64,000 nucleotides of DNA. Origin: Amedibacterium intestinale. GTDB taxonomy: Bacteria > Bacillota_I > Bacilli_A > Erysipelotrichales > Erysipelotrichaceae. The position numbers were made by a program, and so were the translations under genes. Location: NCBI RefSeq assembly GCF_010537335.1, contig NZ_AP019711.1:1-64000 (forward strand), read 5' to 3'. Position 1 is the first letter of the stretch. Each line of letters begins with the position of its first letter. Positions 32,777 to 42,933 of the stretch are shown here, piece by piece. The notes below the pieces were generated by a model, which saw nothing but the letters and a program-made list of their open reading frames with translations, was not told where the DNA came from and did not search any database.

Positions 32777-35599
32777 ATGAACCATGACTATATTGATATT
32801 AAAGGGGCACGAGAAAATAACCTGAAAAATATAGATTTAAAAATACCAAGAGATAAGTTTGTCATAATGACCGGGGTAAGCGGATCTGGGAAAACATCTC
32901 TTGCGTTTGATACGATATATGCAGAAGGACAGCGTCGCTACGTAGAATCTTTAAGTGCATATGCTCGTCAATTCTTAGGAAACAGTGAGAAACCAGATGT
33001 GGATTCTATTGAAGGATTATCTCCTGCAATTTCCATTGACCAGAAAACTACCAGCAACAATCCAAGGTCTACAGTAGGAACGGTAACGGAAATATATGAT
33101 TATCTTCGTTTATTATATGCACGTATTGGAGTTCCTTATTGTCCAACACATAATGAACCGATTACTTCTCAAACCATTAAGCAGATGGTAGATCGAATTA
33201 TGGAACTGGAAGATAAAACACGTTTAACGATTTTATCTCCTGTTATAAAAGCGAAAAAAGGAACGCATAAAGACTTTTTGGAAAAGCTAACCAAAGAAGG
33301 CTATATCCGTGTACGCATTGATGGAGAAATGCGTCTTTTGGAAGAAGTAGATGCATTAGAGAAAAACAAAAAACATGATATCGATGTGGTAGTGGATCGT
33401 ATCGTTAAGGGAAATGATCGTTCCCGCTTGCACGACTCACTGGAAACGGCTTTAAAATTAAGTGATGGATTGGCAGTGGTTGCGTATAATGAGGAAGAAA
33501 TTTTATTTTCCAGCAATTATTCTTGTAAATACTGCGGTTTTTCTGTTCCTAAATTAGAACCTAGACTGTTTTCTTTCAATGCTCCTTTTGGAGCGTGTGA
33601 TGCATGTAAAGGATTAGGAATTACACAGAAAGTAGATGTGGATTATTTGATACCGGACAAAAGCAAATCTATTGCGGAAGGTGGTATTATATATTATAAA
33701 AATATATATGGTACAGAGAATCTGGAGTGGCAGAAGTTTGCGGCGTTACTAGATTATTATGATATTGATGTACATAAACCAATTAAAGATTTTACAAAAA
33801 AAGAACTGGAATATGTATTATACGGTTCTAAAGATATCATTGATTATAAACTGCATTCTCGAAGTGGAACGCAAATGAAAAAAAGTGAATTTATAGAAGG
33901 TGTTTGTACTTTAATTGAACGACGTTATATGGAAACAACTTCTTCCAGCGCAAGAGAATGGTATGGTACGTTTTTAGCGGAAGCACCATGTCCAAAATGT
34001 GGTGGAAAACGTTTGAATGAACAGGCTTTAAGTGTGCGTGTAGGAGGCTTGAATATTTATGAATGGACAACGATGTCTGTTAAGCAGGCCGTAGCCTTTA
34101 TGCAGGAGTTAAAGCTTAGCAAGCAGGAAGAAGATATTGCTCGTTTGATTTTAAAAGAAATCCGTGAGCGTTTAAGTTTTCTGCATAATGTTGGTCTTGG
34201 GTATTTAACATTGGATCGTCTGGCAGGAACATTATCTGGTGGAGAGGCACAGCGTATACGTCTAGCTACACAGATTGGTTCTCATTTAAGTGGTGTTTTA
34301 TATGTGTTGGATGAACCTAGTATTGGTCTTCATCAAAGAGATAATGATCGCTTGATTAAAACTTTGAAAGATATGCGTGATTTAGGAAATTCTTTGATTG
34401 TTGTAGAACATGATGAAGATACTATGCTGGCAAGCGATTATATTGTGGATATTGGTCCTGGGGCTGGTATTCATGGTGGAAATGTTGTGGCAGCAGGAAC
34501 ACCTGAAGAAGTTATGGCAAATCCAAATTCTTTAACAGGACAGTATTTAAGTGGAAAATTAAAAATTGAAGTTCCAAAGAAGAGAAGAAAAGGAAATGGA
34601 AAAAAACTGGAAGTTGTTGGGGCAAGTGAAAATAATCTAAAAAATGTCAGTGTGAAACTTCCATTAGGTACCTTTACGGTGGTTACCGGTGTCAGCGGTT
34701 CTGGAAAATCTTCTTTAGTGAATGAAGTCTTAAGCAAGGGAATCATGCATGCGCTAGGAAGAACTCGAATGAAACCTGGAAAATGCAAGAAAATTAAAGG
34801 CATTGAAAATATTGATAAAATTATTGATATTTCACAGGATCCAATTGGGCGTACCCCTCGAAGCAATCCTGCAACCTATACAGGTGTGTTTGATGATATA
34901 CGAGAATTGTTTGCGCAGACACCAGAAGCAAAAATGCGTGGTTATGAAAAGGGACGTTTTTCTTTTAATGTAAAAGGAGGACGATGTGAAGCCTGTCAGG
35001 GAGATGGAATACTTCGTATTTCGATGCACTTTTTACCAGATGTATATGTACCTTGTGAAGAATGTGGTGGAAAACGTTATAATGATGAAACTCTGCAGGT
35101 TACCTATAAAGGGAAAAATATTTATGATGTTTTGGAAATGAGCGTGGAAGAGGCATTGGAATTCTTCTCTAGCTTGCACAAAATTAAACATAAGCTGCAG
35201 ACGTTAAAAGATGTTGGACTGGATTATATAAAACTAGGACAAAGTGCTACCAGCCTTTCAGGTGGGGAAGCACAGCGTGTAAAATTAGCCAGTGAACTGC
35301 AAAGAAAAGCGACAGGAAAAACCCTGTTTGTACTTGATGAGCCAACAACAGGTTTACATACACATGACGTTAAAAAACTAATAGAGGTATTGCAGCGTAT
35401 TGTGGATAATGGAGATAGCGTGCTTGTCATCGAGCATAATCTGGATGTTATTAAATGTGCAGATTATGTTATTGATATAGGAGCGGAAGGTGGAGATGAG
35501 GGTGGAAACATCATTGCATGTGGAACACCGGAGCAAATTGCACAGGTAGAGGAAAGCTATACCGGAAAATACTTGAAAAAAGTATTAGAGAAAGGGTGA
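32777..35599 (+). CDS. uvrA: Excinuclease ABC subunit A
   Basis: Full-length UvrA of 940 residues with two ABC modules (Walker [11 protein letters not shown] and [10 protein letters not shown]; signatures [12 protein letters not shown] and [12 protein letters not shown]). It also has the zinc-finger cysteine pairs CKYC.../CDACKG and CEACQGDG.../CEECGGKR. It scans DNA for bulky lesions with UvrB in nucleotide excision repair. The frame opens at 32741, but ATG 32777 follows a GGAGGTG site and gives the usual start [14 protein letters not shown]. No LexA-type box is visible upstream; a TATAAT lies at 32744-32749. The gene starts an apparent operon with hprK, the lgt fusion and trxB; uvrB is not in the window. 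Confidence 0.97.
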   Translation: MNHDYIDIKGARENNLKNIDLKIPRDKFVIMTGVSGSGKTSLAFDTIYAEGQRRYVESLSAYARQFLGNSEKPDVDSIEGLSPAISIDQKTTSNNPRSTVGTVTEIYDYLRLLYARIGVPYCPTHNEPITSQTIKQMVDRIMELEDKTRLTILSPVIKAKKGTHKDFLEKLTKEGYIRVRIDGEMRLLEEVDALEKNKKHDIDVVVDRIVKGNDRSRLHDSLETALKLSDGLAVVAYNEEEILFSSNYSCKYCGFSVPKLEPRLFSFNAPFGACDACKGLGITQKVDVDYLIPDKSKSIAEGGIIYYKNIYGTENLEWQKFAALLDYYDIDVHKPIKDFTKKELEYVLYGSKDIIDYKLHSRSGTQMKKSEFIEGVCTLIERRYMETTSSSAREWYGTFLAEAPCPKCGGKRLNEQALSVRVGGLNIYEWTTMSVKQAVAFMQELKLSKQEEDIARLILKEIRERLSFLHNVGLGYLTLDRLAGTLSGGEAQRIRLATQIGSHLSGVLYVLDEPSIGLHQRDNDRLIKTLKDMRDLGNSLIVVEHDEDTMLASDYIVDIGPGAGIHGGNVVAAGTPEEVMANPNSLTGQYLSGKLKIEVPKKRRKGNGKKLEVVGASENNLKNVSVKLPLGTFTVVTGVSGSGKSSLVNEVLSKGIMHALGRTRMKPGKCKKIKGIENIDKIIDISQDPIGRTPRSNPATYTGVFDDIRELFAQTPEAKMRGYEKGRFSFNVKGGRCEACQGDGILRISMHFLPDVYVPCEECGGKRYNDETLQVTYKGKNIYDVLEMSVEEALEFFSSLHKIKHKLQTLKDVGLDYIKLGQSATSLSGGEAQRVKLASELQRKATGKTLFVLDEPTTGLHTHDVKKLIEVLQRIVDNGDSVLVIEHNLDVIKCADYVIDIGAEGGDEGGNIIACGTPEQIAQVEESYTGKYLKKVLEKG

Positions 35600-35603
35600 A
35601 AAT

Positions 35604-36551
35604 ATGGAAGCAGAGCGTAGTGTTGCGGTTGAAAAACTGACAAAGGCTTTTGATATTGAACAAATAACAGGAGATAAAGAATCTTTAAAAAGACGTATTT
35701 CCATTGCGGATACAAATCGTCCTGGTTTAGAATTAGCTGGTTTTTTTGAAAGCAGTCAAAGAAAACGTCTAGTCATTTTAGGAGATAAAGAAATTGCGTA
35801 TATTGAAACGATGAGCCAGGCAAAGCAAAGAAAGTCTTTTGATTTTTTGACTGGAGAAGAAACACCGGCAATTATTATTACAAAAGATCACAAATGTCCT
35901 GAAATTTTACGCAGAATTGCTAAACGTAAAAACTTTCCTGTTTTCTTATCCTCATCTCCAACTTATCGTTTAATTGTGAATATTGTGGCATTTTTAGATG
36001 AAGAGCTGGCAGAAAATGAAAGTCTTCATGGCGGACTTCTTTCTATTTATGGAAAAGGAGTTTTGATTCGTGGAGAAAGCGGTATGGGGAAAAGTGAAAT
36101 AGCTTTAGAACTAATCAAAAGAGGACATTTGCTGGTGGCAGATGATCGTGTAGATTGTTATCGTATTCATAATAAAATTATTGGTAAGGCACCGGAATTG
36201 TTACGGGATATGCTGGAAATTCGCGGAATTGGTGTTATCAATGTTGCACGAATGTTTGGGGTATCTTCTGTGCTGTCAAAAGCGGAAATAAATTTTGAAG
36301 TCGTTTTGCAGGCATGGGATAAAGATAAGGATTATGATCGTGTAGGAATTGAAGAGAAAAAACATGAGAATATTTTAGGACTTGAGATACCTAAAATTAT
36401 TCTTCCAGTTAGAGAAGGACGTTCTATGGCAGTTATCATTGAATCTGCAGTTACTAATTTTATGCTGAGTGAAATGGGCTTAGATAGTGCCAAAGAATTT
36501 GAACAGCGTGTATTAAGCTACATTGCGAAAAATCAGACAGAAAGTGAATAA
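35604..36551 (+). CDS. hprK: HPr kinase/phosphorylase
   Basis: This 315-residue bifunctional enzyme has an N-terminal regulatory domain (about 1-130) and a catalytic domain with the P-loop GESGMGKSE and the following DDRVDCYR. The HprK signature region EIRGIGVINVARMFG is also present. It phosphorylates HPr at Ser46 with ATP or pyrophosphate and removes that phosphate by phosphorolysis, producing pyrophosphate. HPr-Ser-P is the co-repressor for CcpA. The gene is 4 bases after uvrA and 11 before the lgt-ppaX fusion, whose PpaX-like domain is the enzyme known to clear the pyrophosphate. Confidence 0.97.
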   Translation: MEAERSVAVEKLTKAFDIEQITGDKESLKRRISIADTNRPGLELAGFFESSQRKRLVILGDKEIAYIETMSQAKQRKSFDFLTGEETPAIIITKDHKCPEILRRIAKRKNFPVFLSSSPTYRLIVNIVAFLDEELAENESLHGGLLSIYGKGVLIRGESGMGKSEIALELIKRGHLLVADDRVDCYRIHNKIIGKAPELLRDMLEIRGIGVINVARMFGVSSVLSKAEINFEVVLQAWDKDKDYDRVGIEEKKHENILGLEIPKIILPVREGRSMAVIIESAVTNFMLSEMGLDSAKEFEQRVLSYIAKNQTESE

Positions 36552-36562
36552 GGAGGAATTCT

Positions 36563-38032
36563 ATGCAGTTTTTTCCAGATATGAGCACATTTATCAAAAT
36601 TGGAAACTTTCAAATCACATGGTATGCGATCATTATTTTGACAGGCGCATTTTTAGCTTATTATTTAACTCTTCGCCAAGTTAGAAAATGGGGATATAAA
36701 GATGAAATTTTTGAAAATTTCTTCTTATTGTTATTGCCAATTGGAATTCTTGGGGCAAGAATTTATTATGTAATCTTTGAGTGGGAACAATATGCGGCAG
36801 ATCCTATTTCTATACTTTATATATGGAATGGGGGACTTGCGATTTATGGCGGTATTATTGCAGGTACGATTTTTGGAATCTTTTATTTCCGTCATTATCG
36901 TATTGATATCTTACGTATGGCAGATGCCATCTTTCCTAATTTGATGCTTGCACAGGCAATTGGAAGATGGGGAAATTTTATGAATCAGGAAGCATATGGC
37001 GGTATTGTTAGTGCTGATTATTATGCTCATTGGCCGGCTTTTATTCGAGATAATATGTACATTGATGGATATTTTCGTCAGCCTACCTTTTTATATGAAA
37101 GTATTGGAAACATCATAGGTTTTATTCTGATTACATTTGTATATAAAAAATATGGAAGAAAAAAACGTGGCGATTTGATGTTTGCATATTTATCATGGTA
37201 TGGGATGGTACGTTTCTTTGTGGAAGGATTACGAAGTGATTCTTTAATGATTGGAAATATTCGTGTCTCACAAATGCTGTCACTGCTGCTTGTTTTAGCT
37301 GGTGTGCTTGGTATTTTGGGAGTATGGCATCGTTTGTTTAAAAATGTATGGCCGTTTAAAAAGCAGAAACCAGCCGTTATCTTTGACTTGGATGGAACAC
37401 TTGTAGATACAAAAGAATTAATTTATAAATCATTTATTCATACTTTTGAAAAATATAAACCTGGTTATCATTTAAGTGAAGAAGAATTAAAATCTTTTTT
37501 GGGACCAAGTTTAAAAAATTCTTTTTTACGTTATTTTGATGAAAGTCAGATTGATGAAATAATTGCATATTATCGTGAATTTAACCATGCGCATCATGAT
37601 GAATATATAAGAGAAGTACCTAATGTGGAACAAACGTTAAAGTATTTAAAAGAGAATGGCTATCCTTTAGCGGTTATGTCAAATAAGTTAAGTGATATTG
37701 TAAGAATGGGACTTCAATGTTTTAAACTTGAAGATTATTTTGAAGTTATTCTTGGAGGAGAAGAAATCAGTGAATCCAAGCCAAGTCCACAAGGAATTTT
37801 AGAGGCATGTGAAAAACTGCATGTTCCACATGATAATGTAATTTATGTTGGGGATTCTCCAACGGATATTCAGGCATGTAAAAATATGGCTGCTTTTTCC
37901 GTAGCGTTTGTATTAGAGGAAAGCCGAAAAGAAGAAATGGAAAAAGAAAAGCCATGTGCATTGATTCAAGATATGAAAGAGTTAATAACTCTTGTAAAGG
38001 AGGATAAAGAATGGAGCGACACTACGATTTAG
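36563..38032 (+). CDS. lgt: Fusion: prolipoprotein diacylglyceryl transferase (Lgt) + HAD pyrophosphatase (PpaX-like)
   Basis: One continuous frame of 489 residues. Residues about 1-265 are Lgt, with seven membrane helices and the signature AQAIGRWGNFMNQEAYGG; this domain attaches diacylglycerol to the lipobox Cys of prelipoproteins. Residues about 270-485 are a cytosolic HAD domain that begins VIFDLDGTLVDT. Its FLGPSLKNSF and YYREFNHAHHDEYI segments resemble PpaX, the pyrophosphatase encoded separately after lgt in B. subtilis. No stop, frameshift or internal ribosome site is evident at the join. The stop overlaps trxB by 22 bases. Fusion seen; PpaX identity inferred from motifs and gene order. 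Confidence 0.9.
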   Translation: MQFFPDMSTFIKIGNFQITWYAIIILTGAFLAYYLTLRQVRKWGYKDEIFENFFLLLLPIGILGARIYYVIFEWEQYAADPISILYIWNGGLAIYGGIIAGTIFGIFYFRHYRIDILRMADAIFPNLMLAQAIGRWGNFMNQEAYGGIVSADYYAHWPAFIRDNMYIDGYFRQPTFLYESIGNIIGFILITFVYKKYGRKKRGDLMFAYLSWYGMVRFFVEGLRSDSLMIGNIRVSQMLSLLLVLAGVLGILGVWHRLFKNVWPFKKQKPAVIFDLDGTLVDTKELIYKSFIHTFEKYKPGYHLSEEELKSFLGPSLKNSFLRYFDESQIDEIIAYYREFNHAHHDEYIREVPNVEQTLKYLKENGYPLAVMSNKLSDIVRMGLQCFKLEDYFEVILGGEEISESKPSPQGILEACEKLHVPHDNVIYVGDSPTDIQACKNMAAFSVAFVLEESRKEEMEKEKPCALIQDMKELITLVKEDKEWSDTTI

Positions 38033-38934
38033 TTATTATTGGAGCAGGGCCTGCAGGAATGACAGCAGCAATTTATGCAAGTCGAGCTGGACTTAAAACA
38101 GCAATGTTAGAAATGGGAGCACCTGGAGGGAAACTGATTAAAACATATGAAATCAGCAACTGGCCAGGAATTAAAGGTACCAATGGCGCAAAGCTTGCGA
38201 ATGATATGTTTGAGCATTCTACTCACTTTGGTGCAGAATACTTGTATGGAAATGTTGTGAAAGTAGAAGATGGAGAAGAGTATAAAACAATTATTTGTGA
38301 GGATGGTACAGAGTATAAAGCGAAAGCAGTAATTGTAGCAACAGGTACAAAAGAGCGTATGATGAATATTCCAGGCGAAGAAGAGAATGTTGGACGCGGT
38401 GTTTCTTATTGTGCAGTATGTGATGGAGCATTCTTTAGAAATCAGGAAATTGTAGTCATTGGCGGAGGAAACTCCGCATTGGAAGAAGCCTTGTATTTAA
38501 GTGAAATTGCCAGCAAGGTATATGTTGTTATTCGACGTGATGTATTCAGAGCAGATGAAATTGTACAGAAAGCAGTAGAAGAAAATGAAAAGATTGAAGT
38601 TATTCGAAAACATGTACCACTTCGTGTAATAGATGATGGAAATCGTGTAACTGGAATTGTTCTTCAAAATGTTGATACAAAAGAAGAAATGACAGTAGAA
38701 ACACATGGTATTTTCCCATATATAGGTTTAGATCCAGCAACTTCGTTCCTTGAAGGATTGGATGTTTTAGATACATATGGATATATGACAGTCGATGAAA
38801 ACTGTGAAACAAAAGTAAAAGGTATTTATGGAGCAGGGGATGTCATTCATAAAAACCTGCGTCAGGTTGTTACCGCAACAAATGATGGGGCAATTGCAGC
38901 ACAGCATGCATTTCATGAAATAAAAAAAATATAA
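38011..38934 (+). CDS. trxB: Thioredoxin reductase
   Basis: This 307-residue low-molecular-weight flavoprotein has the FAD-binding GAGPAGMTAAIYA, the redox-active YCAVCDGAFF (Cys-Ala-Val-Cys) and the NADPH-binding GGGNSALEEA. The C-terminal FAD motif is GIYGAGDV. It reduces thioredoxin with NADPH. Its start, with an AAAGGAGG ribosome site, lies within the last codons of the lgt fusion, so the genes are translationally coupled. The order hprK-lgt-ppaX-trxB resembles that of other Bacillota. A terminator follows immediately, ending the uvrA operon. Confidence 0.96.
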   Translation: MERHYDLVIIGAGPAGMTAAIYASRAGLKTAMLEMGAPGGKLIKTYEISNWPGIKGTNGAKLANDMFEHSTHFGAEYLYGNVVKVEDGEEYKTIICEDGTEYKAKAVIVATGTKERMMNIPGEEENVGRGVSYCAVCDGAFFRNQEIVVIGGGNSALEEALYLSEIASKVYVVIRRDVFRADEIVQKAVEENEKIEVIRKHVPLRVIDDGNRVTGIVLQNVDTKEEMTVETHGIFPYIGLDPATSFLEGLDVLDTYGYMTVDENCETKVKGIYGAGDVIHKNLRQVVTATNDGAIAAQHAFHEIKKI

Positions 38935-38941
38935 GTAATAG

Positions 38942-38993
38942 AAAAGATTCTATACATATTGTGTATTCTTATACAGTGTATAGAACCTTTTTT
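38942..38993 (+). terminator. Terminator between trxB and the AraC gene
   Basis: TTCTATACA pairs with TGTATAGAA over a 20-nt loop, with AAAAG/CTTTTTT flanks. The flanks make it usable in both directions between two convergent genes. Confidence 0.75.
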
Positions 38994-39843
38994 ACTTTGT
39001 CTTTTTTTGATGGTATAGACGATATTGATAAGGTGTTTGATTATAATATCCCTTGAAAGAGAAGATAAATGATTTCACACTGGAAAACCCATATGCATAG
39101 GCAATATCCTGCATGCTTTTTTTAGAATATACAACATCATTTATACTAGAATTTAAACGGTAATTGGTAAGATATGTTTTGAAATTAACACCAAAAAGTG
39201 ATTTAAAAAGACGACTTACATATTCTGCATTTAAATGAAACCTTTCCGCAAAATCACAAAGAGATATATCATGTTTATAATTTGTTTCTATATAATCCAG
39301 CATATCACGCTGTAGTTTTTGATTGTTTATATAACTTTTATCAATATTTTCTATTTGATAACTTGTTACCAGAATATGAAGAAGCATATATACGTAGGCA
39401 TCAATTTTTAACTTATCATATTTTTTTGGAGATGTAAGAGATTGATAAAAAAAGTTAAAAATCTCAAAAAACATGGGGTGATAAGGTTTATCGTAAATAT
39501 CAAATACAAGAGAATCTATGGAAGGAATTGCTTTTTTTAAAAAGTCATAAGGGATAATGAGCAGCAATACCTCCGATGTAAGGTTATCAGATGCAATCTG
39601 ATGAATTTGTGCACTGTTCACAAAAATAAAGTCCCCCTCATGTAACATACGAGTTTTGTTTTGAATCGTTAATTTCGCACTTCCTTTACGAATATAAGAA
39701 AATTCAATACTACGATGCCAATGAGGAGGGATACAAGTGGTGTCGATAGGAAAATTGGAAGCTTTTATTGTTTCGGCATTGATAAGATGAATCATGACAT
39801 CCTGATCAGGATTTGGTTTTATAATTTCATAAGTTGATTTCAT
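38992..39843 (-). CDS. AraC family transcriptional regulator with cupin sensor
   Basis: The 283-residue protein has an N-terminal cupin (about 15-95, with the metal-type pattern PPHWHRSIEFSYIRKG and EGDFIFVNS). A C-terminal AraC double helix-turn-helix (about 175-280) includes ISLCDFAERFHLNAEYVSRL and MQDIAYAYGFSSVKSFIFSF. Such regulators usually sense sugars or glycosides and activate a neighbouring operon. The frame extends to a TTG at 39900, but that lies at the predicted transcript start, so ATG 39843 is preferred. It is divergent from the PAP2-kinase-esterase operon, its most likely target. Confidence 0.88.
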   Translation of the reverse strand: MKSTYEIIKPNPDQDVMIHLINAETIKASNFPIDTTCIPPHWHRSIEFSYIRKGSAKLTIQNKTRMLHEGDFIFVNSAQIHQIASDNLTSEVLLLIIPYDFLKKAIPSIDSLVFDIYDKPYHPMFFEIFNFFYQSLTSPKKYDKLKIDAYVYMLLHILVTSYQIENIDKSYINNQKLQRDMLDYIETNYKHDISLCDFAERFHLNAEYVSRLFKSLFGVNFKTYLTNYRLNSSINDVVYSKKSMQDIAYAYGFSSVKSFIFSFKGYYNQTPYQYRLYHQKKTK

Positions 39844-39885
39844 ATATGAATCACTCACTTTCGTATTTTGGGAATTTAAAACAAA

Positions 39886-39899
39886 TAAAAACGTTTTCA
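39886..39899 (-). promoter_or_regulatory. cre-like site (CcpA box) at the araC start region
   Basis: TGAAAACGTTTTTA on the minus strand matches the cre consensus TGWAARCGYTWWCA at 13 of 14 positions. It lies just downstream of a minus-strand TATAAT (39913-39908), a position where CcpA usually represses. Confidence 0.6.
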
Positions 39900-39970
39900 A
39901 TACATTAATTATATCAAAAAAAGGGAATTTTTAAATCAAAATAAGGAAACAAATAGAAAAAAGAAAGATA

Positions 39971-39996
39971 TATAATAGTTAGTGTAAACGGATACA
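39971..39996 (+). promoter_or_regulatory. -10 box and cre-like site before the PAP2 operon
   Basis: TATAAT (39971-39976) is followed seven bases later by TGTAAACGGATACA (39983-39996), a 12/14 match to the cre consensus. No good -35 is visible, which fits a promoter needing an activator such as the adjacent AraC protein. Confidence 0.5.
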
Positions 39997-40021
39997 TTGT
40001 ATAGTAAAGGAGAGATATATC

Positions 40022-40888
40022 ATGGAAAGTGGTTTTCATAAAAGAAATGCGATTCTTATCGCAATCGTTTGTTTTGTCTGTATGCTGATAGGATCTTTTT
40101 ATGATTATCAAATATCATCTGCAGTATTTAATACAGATAGCTGGTTTGGAATTCTTGGGGCAGCCTATGGACAAATGCCAGTATCTTTAGGACTTATTCT
40201 AAGCAGTGTGTTGCTTTTTTCCATAATGGAAAAAAGAATGTGTATAAAAAGTGTATTGCAGGGAATTGCCTGCGTACTTATGTGTCTTCTTGGAGCAATG
40301 CAGATGTGGATGGAACCCATGATGTATATACCAGATATGAACATGGTGTTCAATACGATCATAAATATTGTGATCATTGGGGGAAGCAGTTATTTGCTGC
40401 TGCGTTATACAAAAGGCAGAGATCAACGCGAAGTGATGAGAGTTGTTAAGTTTATTATATTCGTTATTTTTGCACAGTTAATTTTGATCAATATTATCAA
40501 ACCTCTTGCGGCAAGACCTAGAATGCGAATGCTGGAGGTTACACCGCAGGCTCATTTTCAAAACTGGTGGGAATTTGGCACTGCACAAAAAACCCAGCTT
40601 ATGGCAATGCTTGGCATAGCCAGTGAAGAATTTAAGTCTTTTCCAAGTGGACATACGGGAAGTGCAGCAGTGTTATTGGCATTCTCTGTCTTGCCTTTGT
40701 TACATCAGGATAGTAAAAAAGCAAAACAGTGGTTTTGGATTGCGGTTGTGGTAACCATTCTTGTTGCTTTTTCAAGAATTGTTATGGGAGCACATTTCTT
40801 AAGTGATGTTACGATGGGATTTAGTGTGTCTTTCCTATGCAGCTTTGTTGGTTATAGAATATTCTTTAAGGAAAGGAAGGTAAAATAA
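40022..40888 (+). CDS. PAP2 superfamily membrane phosphatase
   Basis: The 288-residue protein has about seven membrane segments and the three PAP2 motifs: KPLAARPRMR (C1), FPSGHTGSA (C2, catalytic His) and RIVMGAHFLSDV (C3, nucleophile His). Family members hydrolyse phosphatidate, phosphatidylglycerol phosphate, undecaprenyl pyrophosphate or similar lipid phosphates on the outer membrane face. The insertion between C1 and C2 is longer than in most small members. It is the first gene of an operon with a ROK kinase and two esterases, which does not point clearly to one substrate. The ribosome site is AAGGAGAG. Confidence 0.88.
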   Translation: MESGFHKRNAILIAIVCFVCMLIGSFYDYQISSAVFNTDSWFGILGAAYGQMPVSLGLILSSVLLFSIMEKRMCIKSVLQGIACVLMCLLGAMQMWMEPMMYIPDMNMVFNTIINIVIIGGSSYLLLRYTKGRDQREVMRVVKFIIFVIFAQLILINIIKPLAARPRMRMLEVTPQAHFQNWWEFGTAQKTQLMAMLGIASEEFKSFPSGHTGSAAVLLAFSVLPLLHQDSKKAKQWFWIAVVVTILVAFSRIVMGAHFLSDVTMGFSVSFLCSFVGYRIFFKERKVK

Positions 40889-40889
40889 A

Positions 40890-41792
40890 ATGAGTTATAT
40901 TTTAGGATTGGATGTTGGAGGAAGTGCTATTAAATATGCACTTATGGATAAAGAGGCAAACTTTATAGAAAAGGGTACGATACCTACCCCATTAGATACA
41001 AAAGAACATTTCATAGAGGCGATTGTTTCTATTTACAATAAGTATGAAGATAAATTAGAAGGTCTTGCCCTTAGCATGCCGGGAAATATAAATAGTGATA
41101 CAGGACATATTGATACACCAGGGGCATTAGAGTTTAATTATAATACCAATATTTTTGATTCTATTCATGAAAAAATTCCAAATATAAAGATTTCTGTACA
41201 AAATGATGGAAAGTGTGCAGCATTGGCAGAACTTTGGATGGGAAATTTAAAAGATGTAAAAAATGGTGCTGTATTAGTATTAGGATCTGGAATTGGCGGA
41301 GGTCTTATTGCGAACAGAGAATTGCTTACAGGAAGTCATTTCTTTGCGGGAGAGTTATCGTATTTGATCGAAAATCCTGAAAGTGTTGGCTTTGAAAATG
41401 TATTTGCTATGCATGGAGGTACCGGTGCTTTATGTATGAGAACAGCTGCTTTAAAAGGATTAAAAGCAGAAGATGTTGATGGAAAACAGGTGTTTGAATG
41501 GATCAAGCAGCAAGATAAAGATGCATTAGAAGCATTTGATCATATGACAACGCATTTGGCCACACAGATTTTTAATATTCAATGTTTTATTGATCCAGAA
41601 ATTGTATGTATTGGTGGAGGCGTATCAAAACAGCCTTTGGTTGTGGAAAAAATTAATGAGAAACTGAATAAAATTTATGAAAAAATGCCATTTCCTACAC
41701 CGCGAGTAAAAGTTACAACTTGTAAATACAACAATGATTCTAATTTAATTGGTGCACTTTATAATTATATTCAACATGACAAAGGGGAATAA
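40890..41792 (+). CDS. ROK family sugar kinase
   Basis: A 300-residue ROK kinase with the phosphate motif LGLDVGGSAIKYALMD at the N-terminus, LALSMPGNIN, QNDGKCAALAE (catalytic Asp region) and GSGIGGGLI. The zinc-binding CxCGxxGC motif of most ROK glucokinases and repressors is missing, and there is no DNA-binding domain, so it is a kinase and not a regulator. The likely substrate is a hexose or amino sugar released from a glycoside. It starts one base after the PAP2 stop, which implies tight coupling, and ends three bases before the first esterase. Confidence 0.88.
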   Translation: MSYILGLDVGGSAIKYALMDKEANFIEKGTIPTPLDTKEHFIEAIVSIYNKYEDKLEGLALSMPGNINSDTGHIDTPGALEFNYNTNIFDSIHEKIPNIKISVQNDGKCAALAELWMGNLKDVKNGAVLVLGSGIGGGLIANRELLTGSHFFAGELSYLIENPESVGFENVFAMHGGTGALCMRTAALKGLKAEDVDGKQVFEWIKQQDKDALEAFDHMTTHLATQIFNIQCFIDPEIVCIGGGVSKQPLVVEKINEKLNKIYEKMPFPTPRVKVTTCKYNNDSNLIGALYNYIQHDKGE

Positions 41793-41795
41793 GTT

Positions 41796-42917
41796 ATGAC
41801 AAGAAAATATGATATACGATTATTAGAAAAACTAAAAGAAAGAGAAGGAAAAGGAAACTATAAAGGACAGGAATTGATCATTAAGCGTTTGCCAGACTGT
41901 GATGAAGATGGGGCAATGGATCCTAGACTTTTTGAAGATCAAAAAAAGATGTTAAAGATGTTGAAAATCATGCCAATGTTTATGGTGAAGAAAATGATGA
42001 AAGTAGATCCAGAACATATTGATAATTTAAGAGAAATGTTCAATGGAATTAAATCTGTACCGGTAGTTACCAGAGAGATTACAACAAAAAAACATGAAGT
42101 AGAAACTGCCAAGGGAATCACATGTGATGTTTATCAGTATACAAATGAAAAAACAACAAAAGAATCACCTGTTTTATATTACATTCATGGTGGTGGATTT
42201 TTTGGAGGACATCATGGTGTTGTCGAAGAATCTTTGAAACTGATGGTAGAGAAATTTGGTTTTACGATTTTTTCGGTAGATTATCGTTTGGCTCCTGAAC
42301 ATCCTTATCCAAATGGACATGAAGATGTATATGCGGTATTAAAATGGATTTATCAAAACGGGGAAATGTTAAATATTAATCCTGAAAAAATTTGTGTAGC
42401 TGGAGATTCCGCAGGAGGAAATCTAACACAATATTGTTCAACAAAAGATAGAGAAGAAAAAACAAATATGGTAAAAGCACAGCTGTTATTATACCCAACA
42501 CTAAATATGTGTGGAGTTGAGGATGAATTTTTCAAATGGGATATCTCTTTGTATCCTATGATACCATCACAGAAAAAAGGATTAAGCAAGATGTTAAAGA
42601 TGTTTGGTGGAATGACAGGGGGATTGGAACCTTTATTAAAATGTAAGAAAGAAGATGTATGTGGTCCTTATTTAAACCCATATACAAGAAAAGATCCTGA
42701 AAACAATCCGCCAACATTTGTAACGGCTGGAGAACATGATTATCTTAAAGTAGAAACTTTGGCATGGGCTGCAAAGCTTCATAAAGCTGGAGTAGAAACA
42801 AAAGCCATCGTTTATAACGGTCTAGGGCATGCCTACTTTGATAACTGCGGAGTATTGCCGCAAACAGAAGACTGTATAGAAGAAATGGGAAAATTTATTA
42901 TAGAACATACAAAATAG
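41796..42917 (+). CDS. Alpha/beta hydrolase of the hormone-sensitive lipase family
   Basis: This 373-residue esterase has the oxyanion-hole motif YYIHGGGFFGG, the nucleophile elbow GDSAGGN (catalytic Ser) and a C-terminal His in GLGHAYFDN. The first 90 residues form a Met/Lys-rich cap that is longer than usual. There is no signal peptide, so it acts in the cytoplasm, probably removing short acyl groups from small molecules or sugar esters. It lies between a ROK kinase and a type-B carboxylesterase. This suggests a pathway that deacylates and then phosphorylates an acylated glycoside (inference). Confidence 0.87.
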   Translation: MTRKYDIRLLEKLKEREGKGNYKGQELIIKRLPDCDEDGAMDPRLFEDQKKMLKMLKIMPMFMVKKMMKVDPEHIDNLREMFNGIKSVPVVTREITTKKHEVETAKGITCDVYQYTNEKTTKESPVLYYIHGGGFFGGHHGVVEESLKLMVEKFGFTIFSVDYRLAPEHPYPNGHEDVYAVLKWIYQNGEMLNINPEKICVAGDSAGGNLTQYCSTKDREEKTNMVKAQLLLYPTLNMCGVEDEFFKWDISLYPMIPSQKKGLSKMLKMFGGMTGGLEPLLKCKKEDVCGPYLNPYTRKDPENNPPTFVTAGEHDYLKVETLAWAAKLHKAGVETKAIVYNGLGHAYFDNCGVLPQTEDCIEEMGKFIIEHTK

Positions 42918-42933
42918 AAAGGAAGCAGATAGT

